Shown here: positions 9,089-15,942 of the stretch, piece by piece
Layout: each line of letters begins with the position of its first letter
How positions within the stretch are numbered: the stretch's first letter is position 1
Assembly: GCF_900142755.1 (NCBI RefSeq)
Contig: NZ_FRCA01000021.1
Location: 1 to 34,479, forward strand
Direction of reading: 5' to 3'
Length of the DNA stretch: 34,479 nucleotides
DNA from: Halomonas cupida
GTDB taxonomy: Bacteria > Pseudomonadota > Gammaproteobacteria > Pseudomonadales > Halomonadaceae
Position numbers and translations under genes: made by a program
Notes under the pieces: generated by a model
The model's input: the letters and a program-made list of their open reading frames with translations, nothing else
Told to the model about the DNA's origin: nothing
Databases searched by the model: none

Positions 9089-9745
9089 ATGGCAGCAGTA
9101 CAGATTCTCGGGCCATCCTTCAGTAACTTCGTGCGCAGCGTCATGCTCGCCTGTCACGAGAAGGGCATCGATTTTCAGCAGAGCATGGAGTACCAGGGAC
9201 AGCAGTGCATGCCGGGGACGGCGGCACTGGGAGCGCTCAATCCCTTCAGCAAGGTACCGGTACTGGTACACGAAGGCCTGGTACTGTTCGAGACCGGCAG
9301 TATCCTGCGTTATCTGGATCGCGAATTTGGCGGGCCAGAACTGCAACCCACCGACAGCCGTCTTTGTGCTCAGGTTGATCAATGGTGCTCGGCGTTCGCC
9401 AGTCAGGTGGATCAGGCCATTGTGCGTAACTATCTGCTCGAGATCGTCATGCCGTTACTTCAGGGAGGCGAGGTCAATCAGCAGCGACTGACCGAGGCGG
9501 AGCCCGGTGTGACAAGAGTGCTGGCAATCATCGAGCACCAGTTGGGCGATGATGGCTACATCGTCGGCGAACAGTTCACCCTCGCCGATGCCATGGCCGC
9601 CCCGATGCTCGATTATCTGGTAGGCCAGCCTGCTGCCCGGACCATGGTAGCCAGGGCGCCCCGGGTGCAGGCCTATGTCGAGCGGGTCAAGGCAAGGCCG
9701 TCGGCACGTGAGGTGCTGGTGGTGCCGGAGTTCCTGCAGCAGTGA
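9089..9745 (+). CDS. Glutathione S-transferase family protein
   Basis: 218-residue soluble protein with the two-domain GST layout. The N-terminal thioredoxin-like domain (about 1-80) contains the cis-proline segment KVPVLVHEGLVLFETGSILRY, where P, E and T/S contact glutathione. The C-terminal helical domain contains YIVGEQFTLADAMAAPMLDYL, the N-capping box region of the GST fold. Such enzymes conjugate glutathione to electrophiles or act in its reduction; the substrate is unknown. AAGGAG at 9073-9078 precedes the ATG by 10 bases. Divergence from a TetR-type gene with a shared operator suggests induction by a toxic small molecule. It converges on the AEC permease gene with only 4 bp between stop codons. 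Confidence 0.88.
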   Translation: MAAVQILGPSFSNFVRSVMLACHEKGIDFQQSMEYQGQQCMPGTAALGALNPFSKVPVLVHEGLVLFETGSILRYLDREFGGPELQPTDSRLCAQVDQWCSAFASQVDQAIVRNYLLEIVMPLLQGGEVNQQRLTEAEPGVTRVLAIIEHQLGDDGYIVGEQFTLADAMAAPMLDYLVGQPAARTMVARAPRVQAYVERVKARPSAREVLVVPEFLQQ

Positions 9746-9749
9746 TCAG

Positions 9750-10682
9750 CTACTGACCTACGATGGCCAGCATGCCGCTGAGATAGAGCGGAATCACGAC
9801 GGGCGCGGCAAGGGTGGTGATCAGTACCGCCAGCGCGCCCTTTTCGGGGGCAATGCCCAGCTCCATGGCCACGACCACGACATTGGCTGCCATCGGCACC
9901 ACTCCCACCAGTAGTAATGCCAGGCGCAGGTCCGGCGAGAGTCCCAGTGTGGCGTCCAGCAGCATGACCGCACCAAGCATCAGCGCCGGCCACAGCAGGT
10001 AGCGCACCCCCACGCAGGCACCAATGAACCGCCCATCCAGCGAGCGTAGCGATACACGCCCCAATGTCATGCCGATAATCATCATGCCGAGCAGAGTATA
10101 GGTCGCGGGAAACACGCTCAGGGCTTCGGTCACTGATTCCGGGACGTCGACTCCGAGCATCTCGACCAGCAGCGCGGCGAGAAAGGCGTAGATCAGCGGC
10201 AGGCGGGCGATCTTGAGCAGGCTGTCACGAACCGAGAAGCGTCCCCGGGCACTCAGGTAGAAGCCCACGGTAAACTCATACAGAGTCACCCCCAATACAC
10301 AGAACAGGTAAACGGTGACGCCTTCCGGTGGCAGTAGCACCAGTGCCACCGGCAACCCAAAATAACCGGTATTGCCGGTACCGGCCGAGAACGCCAGTAC
10401 TGCGCCTTCCTCTCCGGGCAGCCAGCGGTGGGCCACGGCATTGACCAGCAGCGCCACCAGGCTGGCGAGAATGAACAGCGAGGCGGTCAGGCCCAACCAA
10501 GCGGGTGTTGGTCCACCCAGTACCAGGGCGCGAAAGAAGGTCAGTGGAGCGATCAGGTAGATCAACAGGGTGGCAATGGGCCTTGGGTCGACCTTCAGCC
10601 GGCGTGCAGCCACCACCCCCAGCGCGACGAATGCCAGTAGTGTCCACAGAGGCCCCATCAGGGCAGTAGGGTCGAGAGCCAT
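9750..10682 (-). CDS. AEC-family (auxin efflux carrier-like) permease
   Basis: 310-residue inner-membrane protein with about ten hydrophobic segments in two five-helix halves, beginning MALDPTALMGPLWTLLAFVA. Features fitting the AEC family (PF03547) are SAGTGNTGYFGLPVAL in the middle (crossover proline/glycine region) and GVVPMAANVVVVAMELG near the end. Bacterial members export or exchange organic acids such as malate or malonate; no specific substrate can be inferred. AAGGA lies about 9 bases before the ATG at 10682. The gene is divergent from metF with 296 bp between starts. Confidence 0.87.
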   Translation of the reverse strand: MALDPTALMGPLWTLLAFVALGVVAARRLKVDPRPIATLLIYLIAPLTFFRALVLGGPTPAWLGLTASLFILASLVALLVNAVAHRWLPGEEGAVLAFSAGTGNTGYFGLPVALVLLPPEGVTVYLFCVLGVTLYEFTVGFYLSARGRFSVRDSLLKIARLPLIYAFLAALLVEMLGVDVPESVTEALSVFPATYTLLGMMIIGMTLGRVSLRSLDGRFIGACVGVRYLLWPALMLGAVMLLDATLGLSPDLRLALLLVGVVPMAANVVVVAMELGIAPEKGALAVLITTLAAPVVIPLYLSGMLAIVGQ

Positions 10683-10978
10683 GCGGTGATGTCCTTATCC
10701 AGAGAGGCCCCATGATGCCGAGACTTGCGGCTGTTGTCATGGGGTCGCCAGTGAGATGTGCTGGCTCGTCGCTTTATAAGCAATGGTTATTTCTCGCTCG
10801 GTTTTTATATGAATGGAATTGATAGTGACCCGGCGAAACTTTCATTGGTCGGCGCGCGCGCCAGTCGTCACAATGGACACACTTGAGAGATGCAACGCCA
10901 CTTCGGATGCATCCGAACCATGATTCACGCACCATGACTCAACTTCATGCCGCCTGAAGCCGCGACGAGGAACACGCA
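10683..10978. promoter_or_regulatory. AEC permease-metF divergent control region with two dyads
   Basis: Two clear symmetric sites lie here. CCCCATGA (10708-10715) is inverted as TCATGGGG (10737-10744), close to the permease start. TTCGGATGCATCCGAA (10902-10917) is a perfect 16-bp palindrome 61 bp before metF. Imperfect direct repeats ATGATTCA and ATGACTCA follow at about 10920-10945. An AT-rich stretch near 10785-10825 may hold promoters, but no good -35/-10 pair was found. No gene is encoded. Confidence 0.5.
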
Positions 10979-11827
10979 ATGAGCGCACAAGAGCATCCGC
11001 TGGGTATCAGCTTCGAATTCTTCCCGCCCAATACCGACGCCGGGCGCGAAAAGCTGATGCATACCCGCGATATGCTGGCCGAGCGCAACCCGCGTTTCTT
11101 CTCCGTGACCTATGGGGCGGGCGGTTCCACCCAGAATCGCACCATTGATACTGTCAATGCTGTGCGTCAATGTGGTATTTCCACCGCACCGCACCTGTCC
11201 TGCGTCGGCAGCGAGAAGTCTCAGTTGCGTGAGCTGCTGTTGAGTTACAGAGAGCAGGGCATCGATAACCTGGTGGCGCTGCGCGGCGACCTGCCCTCCG
11301 GCATGGGAGGTGTCGGTGAGTTGCGTTACGCCAACGAGCTGGTGGAGTTCATCCGCGAGGAGACGGGGGATCACTTCCAGATCGCCGTAGCCGCCTACCC
11401 GGAGTCCCATCCGCAGGCGCCGAGCTTCGAGGCCGACCTGCAGAACTTTGCTCGCAAGATGAATGCTGGTGCCAATCTGGCCATCACCCAGTACTTCTTC
11501 AATGCTGACTCCTACTTCCATTTCGTTGAGCGGGCACGTCAACTGGGGGTCGAGGCGCCGATCATCCCGGGCATCATGCCGATCACCAACTACAGCAAAC
11601 TGGCACGTTTCTCCGATGCCTGTGGTGCCGAGATCCCGCGCTGGATCCGCAAGCAGCTTGAAGCCTACGGCGATGACAGCGAGTCGATTGCGGCCTTTGG
11701 TGAGGAGGTGATTTCCCGCCTGTGCCGGCGTCTGCTGGATGGTGGCGCACCGGGCCTGCACTTCTACACCCTCAATCAGGCCGCACCGACATTGAAGGTC
11801 GTCGACAACATCTGCTCTCCACACTGA
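10979..11827 (+). CDS. metF: 5,10-methylenetetrahydrofolate reductase MetF
   Basis: Flavoprotein reducing 5,10-methylene-THF to 5-methyl-THF, the methyl donor for homocysteine remethylation to methionine. The 282 residues match the compact bacterial TIM-barrel form (E. coli MetF is 296). Landmarks: ISFEFFPPNT near the start (the catalytic Glu region), FSVTYGAGGST, LVALRGDLP, QYFFNADSY and PGIMPITNY. The ATG at 10979 follows GAGGAA with 7 bases of spacing. A strong terminator follows. With metK and ahcY in the same window it provides another step of the methyl cycle; the homocysteine methyltransferase itself is not present. Confidence 0.96.
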   Translation: MSAQEHPLGISFEFFPPNTDAGREKLMHTRDMLAERNPRFFSVTYGAGGSTQNRTIDTVNAVRQCGISTAPHLSCVGSEKSQLRELLLSYREQGIDNLVALRGDLPSGMGGVGELRYANELVEFIREETGDHFQIAVAAYPESHPQAPSFEADLQNFARKMNAGANLAITQYFFNADSYFHFVERARQLGVEAPIIPGIMPITNYSKLARFSDACGAEIPRWIRKQLEAYGDDSESIAAFGEEVISRLCRRLLDGGAPGLHFYTLNQAAPTLKVVDNICSPH

Positions 11828-11913
11828 GGCAGCTGAATACAGCACAACATCAACACATCACAATGTTGAGATAGCACTGCGCTGAGATAGGGACAACAAC
11901 AACGCTGGACACG

Positions 11914-11950
11914 GAAAGGGCCCCGCAGCATCGCTGCGAGGCCCTTTTTC
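11914..11950. terminator. Terminator between convergent metF and TRAP permease gene
   Basis: AAAGGGCC and GGCCCTTT flank an inner CGCAGC/GCTGCG stem, giving a long GC-rich hairpin followed on the plus strand by a T run. On the minus strand the tail is TTTCC, weaker but usable, so it may stop both convergent genes. Confidence 0.85.
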
Positions 11951-11972
11951 CGTATTGCTGTAGTTCAGTGCA

Positions 11973-14159
11973 TCAACTGGAGATGGCAGGTTTTGCACCA
12001 CCGCCCTGGGCACGCTGCATGGTGAACAGCAGAGCGGCAATGGCCAAGCCAGCCACATCGGTGTAGATGCCGCCGTAGATCAGGAACAGGGCACCGATCA
12101 GCATCAGCAGACGTTGCCATGCCTTGACCGGGCCGAAGAACCAGGCCTGCACTGTGGCGGCCAGCAGCACAATGCCGAGTGTTGCCGTCAAGGCGACACG
12201 CAGGATCTGCAACCAACTGCCTTCCATCAGCATCGCCGGGCTGTAGAAGAACATGAACGGTACGATGAAGGCGGCCAGGCCGATCTTGAACGAAGCCACC
12301 GAGGTGCCCATGGGGTTGTCGCCGGAGATACCAGCGGCGGCATAGGAGGCCAGCGCCACCGGCGGTGTGATTGCCGAGACCACTGCGAAATAGAATACGA
12401 AGAAGTGTGCCACCAGTGGTTCGATGCCGATGTTGATCAGGCCTGGGGCCACTACCGATGCCGCTACCGCATAGGCCGCTGTGGTTGGCATGCCCATGCC
12501 CAGCAGGATGCTGATGCACATGGCGAAGAACAGTGCCAGCAACTGGCTGACACCCGCCAGGCCGAGCAACAGTGACGAGAAGCGAGCCCCAACGCCGGTG
12601 AGGGCAATGACTCCAACGATCAGGCCCGCACAGGCACAGACGGCAATGATCTGGATGGCCATGGTGCCGGCGAGGTTGAGGGCCTTGAGAATCTCGCGGA
12701 TACCCATGCGGTAGGGCGACAACCAGCTCACCACCGCAGCGGATGCAGTCGCGAGTGTACCGGCTCGAATCACCGAATAGCCCATAAACAAGGCCGCGAT
12801 CAGAATGATGATTGGCGCGAACAGGTAGACCTGCTTGATCAGTTTCGAGAACTGCGGGATCTCATCCTTGCTCATCCCCTTCATGCCCTTGCGGGCGGCC
12901 TCGAAGTCGACCATGAAATAGATCGAGGCGAAGTACAGCATTGCGGGGATCAAGGCCGCGACGGCGATTTCGGTATACGGAATCCCGGTGACCTCGGCCA
13001 TGATGAACGCGCCTGCGCCCATGATTGGCGGCATGATCTGACCGCCAGTGGAGGCGGCAGCCTCGATGGCGCCTGCGCTGCGTGCTGGGTAACCAACCTT
13101 CTTCATCAACGGGATGGTCAGCGAGCCGGTGGAAACCACGTTACCGGCACTGGTGCCATTGATCATGCCCATCAGGCCCGAGGCAAAGATGGCCACTTTA
13201 GCGGGGCCACCGCGGGCACGACCCGCGCCGGCGAAAGCGAAGTTGATGAAATAGTCACCGACCTTGGAGGCTTGCAGGAAGGCGGCGAAGATAATGAACA
13301 GGATGATGTAGGTCGAAGACACTGCCGTGGTCGGGCCGAGAATACCGGCATCGGTATAGACCTGACTGAAGAAACGGCCGAGGCCGAGGCCCGGATAGCC
13401 GAGAAAGCCTGGCAGCATCGGGCCGAGAAATACATAGGCCAGGAAGATAGCGGCGATGACCACTAGCGCAAGACCGGCGACGCGGCGCGTCATCTCGAGA
13501 ATCAAAAGCGATCCGGCAATGGCCGCCCAGGAAATCCCCATGGGAGCGAATGAGGTGCCGGTGGAAGCGCGCAGCGGACTGTTGAAGACCGTCAGCAGGT
13601 AAACCGTTACGGCGATGGAGCAGACCACCAATACCACATCGGCTACCACCATGCGGTGACGAGCCTGACCCGGAACCCAGGACAGCAGGATGGCACCACA
13701 GGTGGCAAGGATCAGTGGTGCACCATAGTGCCAGTTCTCGATGGCCGGCTCGATACGCATGGCGCCATCGGCCATGGTGTAATACATCATCACCGCACGC
13801 ACCAGTGCATAGCCCGCCGGGAGCAGCAGGGCGATAGCGGCGAGGTCCGGCCAGGATGGCCTGGCGGTTTTCCCTTCTTCGGCAAAGCGTGAGCCGGCGT
13901 AGAGACCAAAGCCCAGCACCAGAGCGCCACAGATATGCAGAATACGGAACGACCAGGTCTCGAGCGGATAAATGTTCAGAGAAATCAAATGGAAGGCCGA
14001 ATAGGCCACGGCGAGCACACCGAATAGCCACCATTGCCAGCCTTCAAACAACCGGCGGTTGGGCTCGACGGCTTCGTCATCGACACCTTCCGCAAACACG
14101 GGAGCCATCTCCTGCTCGGACAGGCGGTCATGTTGAGGAGTTTCGGGAGTGTGGGACAT
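11973..14159 (-). CDS. TRAP transporter permease, fused 4TM/12TM subunit
   Basis: 728-residue inner-membrane protein combining the small (DctQ-like) and large (DctM-like) TRAP subunits, the form that normally works with TAXI receptors. About 16 hydrophobic segments follow a 40-residue soluble N-terminus. The DctM part includes GTSAGNVVSTGSLTIPLMKK, GGQIMPPIMGAGAFIMAE and LGMGMPTTAAYAVAASVVAP, the conserved glycine/proline-rich loops of the substrate path. Driven by the Na+ gradient, it imports an organic acid or amino acid. It lies 96 bp downstream of the TAXI receptor gene in the same transcript. A 13-bp hairpin sits in that gap. The start MSHTPETPQHDR at 14159 has GGAGG a short distance upstream. 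Confidence 0.93.
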   Translation of the reverse strand: MSHTPETPQHDRLSEQEMAPVFAEGVDDEAVEPNRRLFEGWQWWLFGVLAVAYSAFHLISLNIYPLETWSFRILHICGALVLGFGLYAGSRFAEEGKTARPSWPDLAAIALLLPAGYALVRAVMMYYTMADGAMRIEPAIENWHYGAPLILATCGAILLSWVPGQARHRMVVADVVLVVCSIAVTVYLLTVFNSPLRASTGTSFAPMGISWAAIAGSLLILEMTRRVAGLALVVIAAIFLAYVFLGPMLPGFLGYPGLGLGRFFSQVYTDAGILGPTTAVSSTYIILFIIFAAFLQASKVGDYFINFAFAGAGRARGGPAKVAIFASGLMGMINGTSAGNVVSTGSLTIPLMKKVGYPARSAGAIEAAASTGGQIMPPIMGAGAFIMAEVTGIPYTEIAVAALIPAMLYFASIYFMVDFEAARKGMKGMSKDEIPQFSKLIKQVYLFAPIIILIAALFMGYSVIRAGTLATASAAVVSWLSPYRMGIREILKALNLAGTMAIQIIAVCACAGLIVGVIALTGVGARFSSLLLGLAGVSQLLALFFAMCISILLGMGMPTTAAYAVAASVVAPGLINIGIEPLVAHFFVFYFAVVSAITPPVALASYAAAGISGDNPMGTSVASFKIGLAAFIVPFMFFYSPAMLMEGSWLQILRVALTATLGIVLLAATVQAWFFGPVKAWQRLLMLIGALFLIYGGIYTDVAGLAIAALLFTMQRAQGGGAKPAISS

Positions 14160-14195
14160 GCATCAGTACCTTGGAGGTAAGCAGCGGGTCAGGAG

Positions 14196-14225
14196 CGGTG
14201 TCCGGCAGTGGGCTGCCGGACACCG
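14196..14225 (-). other. Intercistronic hairpin between TAXI receptor and TRAP permease
   Basis: A perfect 13-bp stem, CGGTGTCCGGCAG (14196-14208) and CTGCCGGACACCG (14213-14225), around a 4-base loop, with no T run. It sits after the receptor gene and before the permease start. This position suits an mRNA-stabilising or attenuating element that keeps the receptor more abundant than the permease. Confidence 0.7.
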
Positions 14226-14255
14226 TCTCCTTCAAGCAATAACCGCTCGATCCGA

Positions 14256-15236
14256 TTATTGCTTGATCAGCTCAGGATCGATCTCGTAGCCGTTTTCCTC
14301 GTACCAGCGAACGGCACCCGGATGAAACGGCAGCACAGTGTTGTATTCGATGTTCTCGGGGATGGTGGTGGCGGCACTGCGGTGCACGTCCATCATCTTG
14401 TCGTTGTTTTCCATGGTGACCTTGGTGACTTCGTAGACGAAGTCTTCCGGCAGATCACATCCGGCGATGGCGAAGTTCCACATCGAGACCGCACGAGCAT
14501 CTTCCTCGAGGGTAGTGTAGGTGCTGGCCGGAATATCGAAGGGCGACACCGGGAACTTGTCCATGACCTGCTGCTGCTCTTCCTCGGTGAACTGAATGAT
14601 GTTGACGTCGGTCTGGACTTCGAGCTGGCTGACGGCAGGAATCGGTATCCCCGCAGCAAAGGCGACGACATCCAGCAGGCCATCCTGGAGCTGACCGCCC
14701 AGATCCGACCAACCACCATTACGACGCTCGAAGTCGACCCCGAGCTCCTCGAGGATGGCCGGGAAGTAGGTATCGGACGTGGATGCTGCCGGACCGAAGC
14801 CGATGCGTGCGCCATCCGGGATTTCGGAGATCGAGGTAATGCCGCTGTCGCTGAGTGCTGCGATCGAGAAGGGGGTCTCGTACATCGGGAACAGCGCACA
14901 GACGTTGTCCATGGCGACACCGGGGGCCAGCGGACTCTTGCCGGCCACGGCATCGGATGCCGGGCCCATGGTGGTCAGGCCGAAGGCGACATCACCACCG
15001 TGAACCAGTGCCAGGTTCTGGGTCGGGCCACCGGTCACTTCACCGCCGCCGGAGATGCCGAGCTCGTCCGCCACCATGTTGGCCCAGCCAGAGCCATAGA
15101 CGAAGTAGGTGCCGCCCTGGCTGGCGGTTCCCACAGTAAAGCTCTGGGGCCAGTCTTCGCGGTCGGCCTGGGCGGTACCGGCAATCAACAGAGTTGAAGC
15201 CAGCGCGCCAGTGATGATCCGGGTAGTGGTGCTCAT
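14256..15236 (-). CDS. TAXI-family TRAP transporter solute receptor (periplasmic)
   Basis: 326-residue secreted binding protein. A signal peptide MSTTTRIITGALASTLLIAG with cleavage after TAQA (residue 24) precedes the TAXI fold: FTVGTASQGGTYFVYGSG is the family-defining N-terminal strand and loop, followed by GGPTQNLALVHGGDVAFG. TAXI receptors capture organic acids or amino acids such as glutamate or 2-oxoglutarate for the fused permease encoded downstream; the actual ligand is not deducible. The mature protein is rich in D and E, as in halophile periplasmic proteins. GGGAGA lies 8 bases before the ATG at 15236. A sigma-54-type promoter is centred about 95 bp upstream, so expression probably depends on an NtrC-type activator. 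Confidence 0.94.
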   Translation of the reverse strand: MSTTTRIITGALASTLLIAGTAQADREDWPQSFTVGTASQGGTYFVYGSGWANMVADELGISGGGEVTGGPTQNLALVHGGDVAFGLTTMGPASDAVAGKSPLAPGVAMDNVCALFPMYETPFSIAALSDSGITSISEIPDGARIGFGPAASTSDTYFPAILEELGVDFERRNGGWSDLGGQLQDGLLDVVAFAAGIPIPAVSQLEVQTDVNIIQFTEEEQQQVMDKFPVSPFDIPASTYTTLEEDARAVSMWNFAIAGCDLPEDFVYEVTKVTMENNDKMMDVHRSAATTIPENIEYNTVLPFHPGAVRWYEENGYEIDPELIKQ

Positions 15237-15323
15237 GGAATATCTCCCATTGCGATGCGATTGTGGTTATGGCGTACCGCGGCCCTCAAGACGAGAAGCC
15301 GCTGGATAACACCATTTAGAAGC

Positions 15324-15338
15324 GCAAGGGGTGTGCCA
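15324..15338 (-). promoter_or_regulatory. Sigma-54 (-24/-12) promoter of the TAXI-TRAP operon
   Basis: Minus-strand TGGCACACCCCTTGC matches the RpoN consensus TGGCAC-N5-TTGC with the required 12-bp offset between the GG and GC doublets. It lies 88 bp before the TAXI receptor start. A dyad upstream and an IHF-like site between complete the usual layout. Confidence 0.8.
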
Positions 15339-15358
15339 CTGCCTTTTTTTACCTTTTG

Positions 15359-15371
15359 AAACAAATTGTTG
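15359..15371. promoter_or_regulatory. Probable IHF site between enhancer and sigma-54 promoter
   Basis: AAACAAATTGTTG differs at one core position from the IHF consensus WATCAANNNNTTR. It lies in an AT-rich tract between the promoter (15324-15338) and the upstream dyad (15449-15466), where a DNA bend would be needed. An A/T tract is adjacent. Confidence 0.35.
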
Positions 15372-15448
15372 GGATATATTTCTTCGACGAAAGTCGAAGC
15401 AATAACAGCAGAGAAATTCTGAAAGTTCGCACGTTTGATGGGGTCAGG

Positions 15449-15466
15449 TGTGCGGATTTCCACACA
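15449..15466. promoter_or_regulatory. Candidate upstream activator (DctD-type enhancer) site
   Basis: TGTGCGGATTTCCACACA is a dyad whose arms TGTGCGGA and TCCACACA match at 7 of 8 positions. Its centre is about 120 bp upstream of the -24 element. Related half-sites (TTCGCAC near 15426, GGTGCGG near 15474) flank it. DctD sites in rhizobia are, from memory, of the TGTGCG...CGCACA type. The rest of the 375-bp gap 15237-15611 shows a CTTCGAC/GTCGAAG hairpin (15382-15399) and no gene. Confidence 0.5.
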
Positions 15467-15611
15467 AAAATGAGGTGCGGGAGCCGAATCTGGCAGCCAG
15501 GCGCGCTGGCTGGGCCACCTTGATGAAGGCGTTGAGGCGGGATGGCTCTCGGCCGATGGGCTATCAGACACAGCCCCGGCGGAGCTGCGTCTGGCATGGC
15601 AGGAAAACGAG

Positions 15612-15860
15612 TCAGTGGCGCTTGCCTGGGTCGAGAATCTTCACTGGCTGGACCTGATCGTTCGGCGATGCCTCACGAGACTGGTTGACCCTTGTGCTCA
15701 GCTCGTCGATGGCATCGTCCTCGATTGCCAGTTGTTCGAAGAAATCACAGCTGACGCATTCGCGATAGCGAATGCCGTTCTGCTCCCAGGCGCGGATACG
15801 GTCCATTTCCGCGCAGCGAGGGCAGACGACACCAGCGATGAAGCGTTTCTTGACGGCCAT
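15612..15860 (-). CDS. yheV: YheV-family small zinc-ribbon protein
   Basis: 82-residue protein beginning MAVKKRFIAGVVCPRC. C13, C16, C35 and C38 form a CxxC-x18-CxxC zinc ribbon, followed by an acidic C-terminal tail. This matches the YheV (DUF2387) family of unknown function, found next to prlC in E. coli and relatives; the same order is seen here (prlC then yheV, 82 bp apart). GGAGG precedes the ATG at 15860 by 5 bases. A longer frame runs upstream to 16292, but only this part has family similarity. Possibly translated from the prlC transcript. Confidence 0.88.
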   Translation of the reverse strand: MAVKKRFIAGVVCPRCAEMDRIRAWEQNGIRYRECVSCDFFEQLAIEDDAIDELSTRVNQSREASPNDQVQPVKILDPGKRH

Positions 15861-15877
15861 GGGGCCTCCGGTGATGT

Positions 15878-15908
15878 GCCACCGCCGGCGACATGCCTGG
15901 GCGGTGGC
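15878..15908 (-). other. Hairpin between prlC and yheV
   Basis: GCCACCGCC (15878-15886) pairs with GGCGGTGGC (15900-15908), a perfect 9-bp stem in the 82-bp gap just before the yheV ribosome-binding site. There is no T run, so it is more likely an mRNA processing or stability element than a terminator. Confidence 0.5.
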
Positions 15909-15942
15909 GACAGGATGGGTGGCGCGGGCTCGAAATCTGCTG

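Noticed and set aside
9743..9775. GATCAGCTACTGACCTACGA at the GST/AEC junction as a fourth heptamer array
   Set aside because: Only two loose CTAC matches, no period-7 run and no inverted partner.
10925..11845. 306-codon minus-strand frame opposite metF
   Set aside because: Antisense shadow of metF with no recognisable domain.
14208..15197. 329-codon plus-strand frame opposite the TAXI receptor gene
   Set aside because: Shadow frame; the minus strand has a signal peptide and the TAXI fold signature.
15475..15660. Open plus-strand frame reading GHLDEGVEAGWLSADGLSD, with protein-like composition
   Set aside because: No start codon or ribosome-binding site in the non-overlapping part, and it continues as the antisense of yheV. 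A gene remnant is possible but unsupported.
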